From contig CM074766.1 in assembly GCA_037355855.1 (NCBI GenBank), forward strand, positions 3,100,001 to 3,164,000: DNA of 64,000 bases, written 5' to 3'. Source of the stretch: Pseudo-nitzschia pungens. Its lineage: Eukaryota > Bacillariophyta > Bacillariophyceae > Bacillariales > Bacillariaceae. A model generated the notes under the pieces. It made no database searches, had not been told where the DNA came from, and worked only from the letters and a program-made list of their open reading frames with translations. How positions within the stretch are numbered: position 1 is the first letter of the stretch; every line of letters begins with the position of its first letter. Of this stretch, positions 62,500 to 64,000 are shown piece by piece. Made by a program: the position numbers and the translations under genes.

Positions 62500-64000
62500 C
62501 TAAACTAACCCCGAGGACGGGACCTCATCAGCCGTAGTATCGTCTGTGTGAGTTCTTTCTCCGTCAGCAGAGGCATCTGCGTCGGCTGCTAGCCTGCCCT
62601 CCACACCGAAAAGGGCATCGAATTCTGAAATTACCAATTCAGCCTTGTCAGTCTTCAAATTACCAACAATTCCTTTGATGCGCTTTGAGTCGACAGCCTG
62701 ATTGTCACCCTTCGCTTTCAGCCCATCAACTTCGAGTGAATCTGTAGGCTTCTCTGCAGGAGATTGGCTATACTTCTTGTCAAGGAAATCTACCATTCTT
62801 TCTTCAAAACTATCTTTCACAACCAAACGGATTATTTCGACTGCCCTCTTCTGCCCTAAACGATGAATCCGACCGATCGCTTGCGCCTCCAGAGCTGGAT
62901 TGAAAGATGGTTCCATCAAAAAGACCCTGTTGGCTTGAGTAAGGTTGATTCCAACAGCACCGGCTCTTTGATGAACACGAAAATAGAAAAGGTTTAACAA
63001 CGTTTTTGAGAGCAAAGCGCCACACTTCCATATCAAATCTTTGGTTTAGTAGTCATCATAAACTGACCTCATACTCAACAAGAAAATGGTGGTAGGCGGA
63101 TCATTCTGAAAGTCGGCCAGAGCTTTAGCCCGCTTTGTCATACTCATATCGCCAGAAAGCGTCCTGAATTGAAATCCATGCTTGGGTAGTTCAGTTTTCA
63201 GCCAATCGAGAGTAGAAGAAAACTGGGAGAACACAAGAGATTTCGCTAATTACATTTTGAAAGATGAGAGGGAAGGATAAGAATACCAAATCTTACTTCA
63301 TAGACGTAGCAGTATGCTCAAAACGAAGAATAATCATGAACTTACAATCTGGTTCGTTGACTTTGATTCTCTCTAGCTCTGAGAGCAACTTGTTTAGCTT
63401 GCTCTTGAATTCAAACTTGGAGTACACAGACCTTTTTTTACTCTTTGTATCAACATTCGTGGGAACACTGCACTCGCTTCCTTCATCATTGCACTCCTCG
63501 GAGTCAATGGGATATTTGCCTCCAGAGCATGCAATACGCATCGGAGTCAGCCTCGAGGAGAGTTTCAGGAAGTGTTTGGAGATACTGGAGCGATTCGTGG
63601 CGCGGAATTCCATGTACCACTTTTGCGCTTCTTTTTCGATCTTTCGAAATTCTTTCTTTTCTGTAGCGGTGAAGTTGATGATTTCTTTCCGTTCCGTCTG
63701 TATTGTTCATACCATAAGAATGTTGAGATTAGAGAAATGGATTACACGCATTGCCACAAGAGCGCAAAATAGTTAGTTCATCGACTGGGCTCGAATGGCT
63801 TACCTTCGGAGGTAATGACATGAGAGTAGTTGCTGTTCCCCGGTATTTCTGTTTTTGACTATGACGCATCATGATCGGTCGAAGATAGTAAAGAAGTTTA
63901 TCCATGTCGATTTCCTTCTTTGCCTTGAAAGATCTGGTATATGTGGTATAATAAATCTGGTTAAAGCTTTTTTCAATGTGCTCGAATCCCAGAAATTTCA
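62500..64000 (-). CDS. SNF2-family ATPase/helicase, C-terminal part (cut by window edge)
   Basis: Exons on minus: from beyond 64000 to 63804, 63697-63346, 63245-63068 and 62965-62500, all joined by GT-AG with consistent phase. The last four exons encode the second RecA lobe of a Swi2/Snf2 ATPase: KSLVFSQFSSTLDWLK (motif IV), LSGDMSMTKRAKAL, RAGAVGINLTQANRVF (motif V) and IGRIHRLGQKRAVEI (motif VI, with the RxxRxGQ-like arginines). Upstream pieces (KKEIDMDKLLYYLRPIMMRHS and TERKEIINFTATEKKEF) belong to the linker between lobes, as in RAD5/RAD16/SHPRH-type remodellers. The first lobe is outside the window, as is any RING finger, so the subfamily is unresolved. The C-terminus after motif VI is short and acidic. 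Confidence 0.88.

Overview
The window looks like nuclear DNA of a diatom, probably a raphid pennate (inference). The genes are eukaryotic with small GT-AG introns. Several proteins carry signal peptides followed by FAP/GFV-type motifs, as in complex-plastid targeting. There is a violaxanthin de-epoxidase family gene, polyQ/polyN/acidic low-complexity runs lie inside conserved enzymes, and the mobile elements (Ty3/Gypsy, Crypton, PIF/Harbinger-like) are types known from diatoms.

Layout. 0.5-30.4 kb is ordinary gene territory: an HSF-type factor, a small plastid membrane protein, an amino-acid permease (5 exons), an ABM-fold protein, GatB amidotransferase, a Nudix hydrolase, an acidic basic-tailed nuclear-type protein, a DNAJC3/P58IPK-like co-chaperone, a VDE-family enzyme, a GT8 glycosyltransferase, an acylphosphatase and a DnaJ protein. 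31.4-52 kb is an accessory block. It starts with a 2.3-kb non-coding foldback element with TGAGTCTGCGGGAA ends and a perfect 105-bp palindrome, then an intact Crypton. Next comes a nest: a short non-coding LTR element (206-bp identical LTRs, TSD attca) sits in the gag of a young Gypsy element (311-bp identical LTRs, TSD atgac), which sits beside the debris of a Harbinger-like transposon that itself carries a 120-bp LTR-like insertion. 53-64 kb is gene territory again: a TrhO-type rhodanese, an unrecognised secreted protein, a very unusual ERO1-fumarate reductase-cytochrome b5 fusion, and the C-terminal part of a SNF2 ATPase cut by the window edge.

The most interesting object is the 1249-residue fusion at 58608-62357. 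It joins the ER disulphide oxidase ERO1 to a soluble fumarate reductase and a cytochrome b5 domain, and so physically couples oxidative protein folding to a non-oxygen electron acceptor. Together with the P58IPK-like co-chaperone and the secreted DnaJ protein, the window holds three candidate secretory-pathway folding genes.

A second theme is reading-frame breaks. Up to five +1 discontinuities occur in four otherwise intact genes, always in the same direction (one surplus base). Two of them sit at a UGA-C stop. Residual assembly errors are the simplest explanation, but recoding should be tested. The Gypsy element separately has gag and pol in one frame divided by a single UGA.
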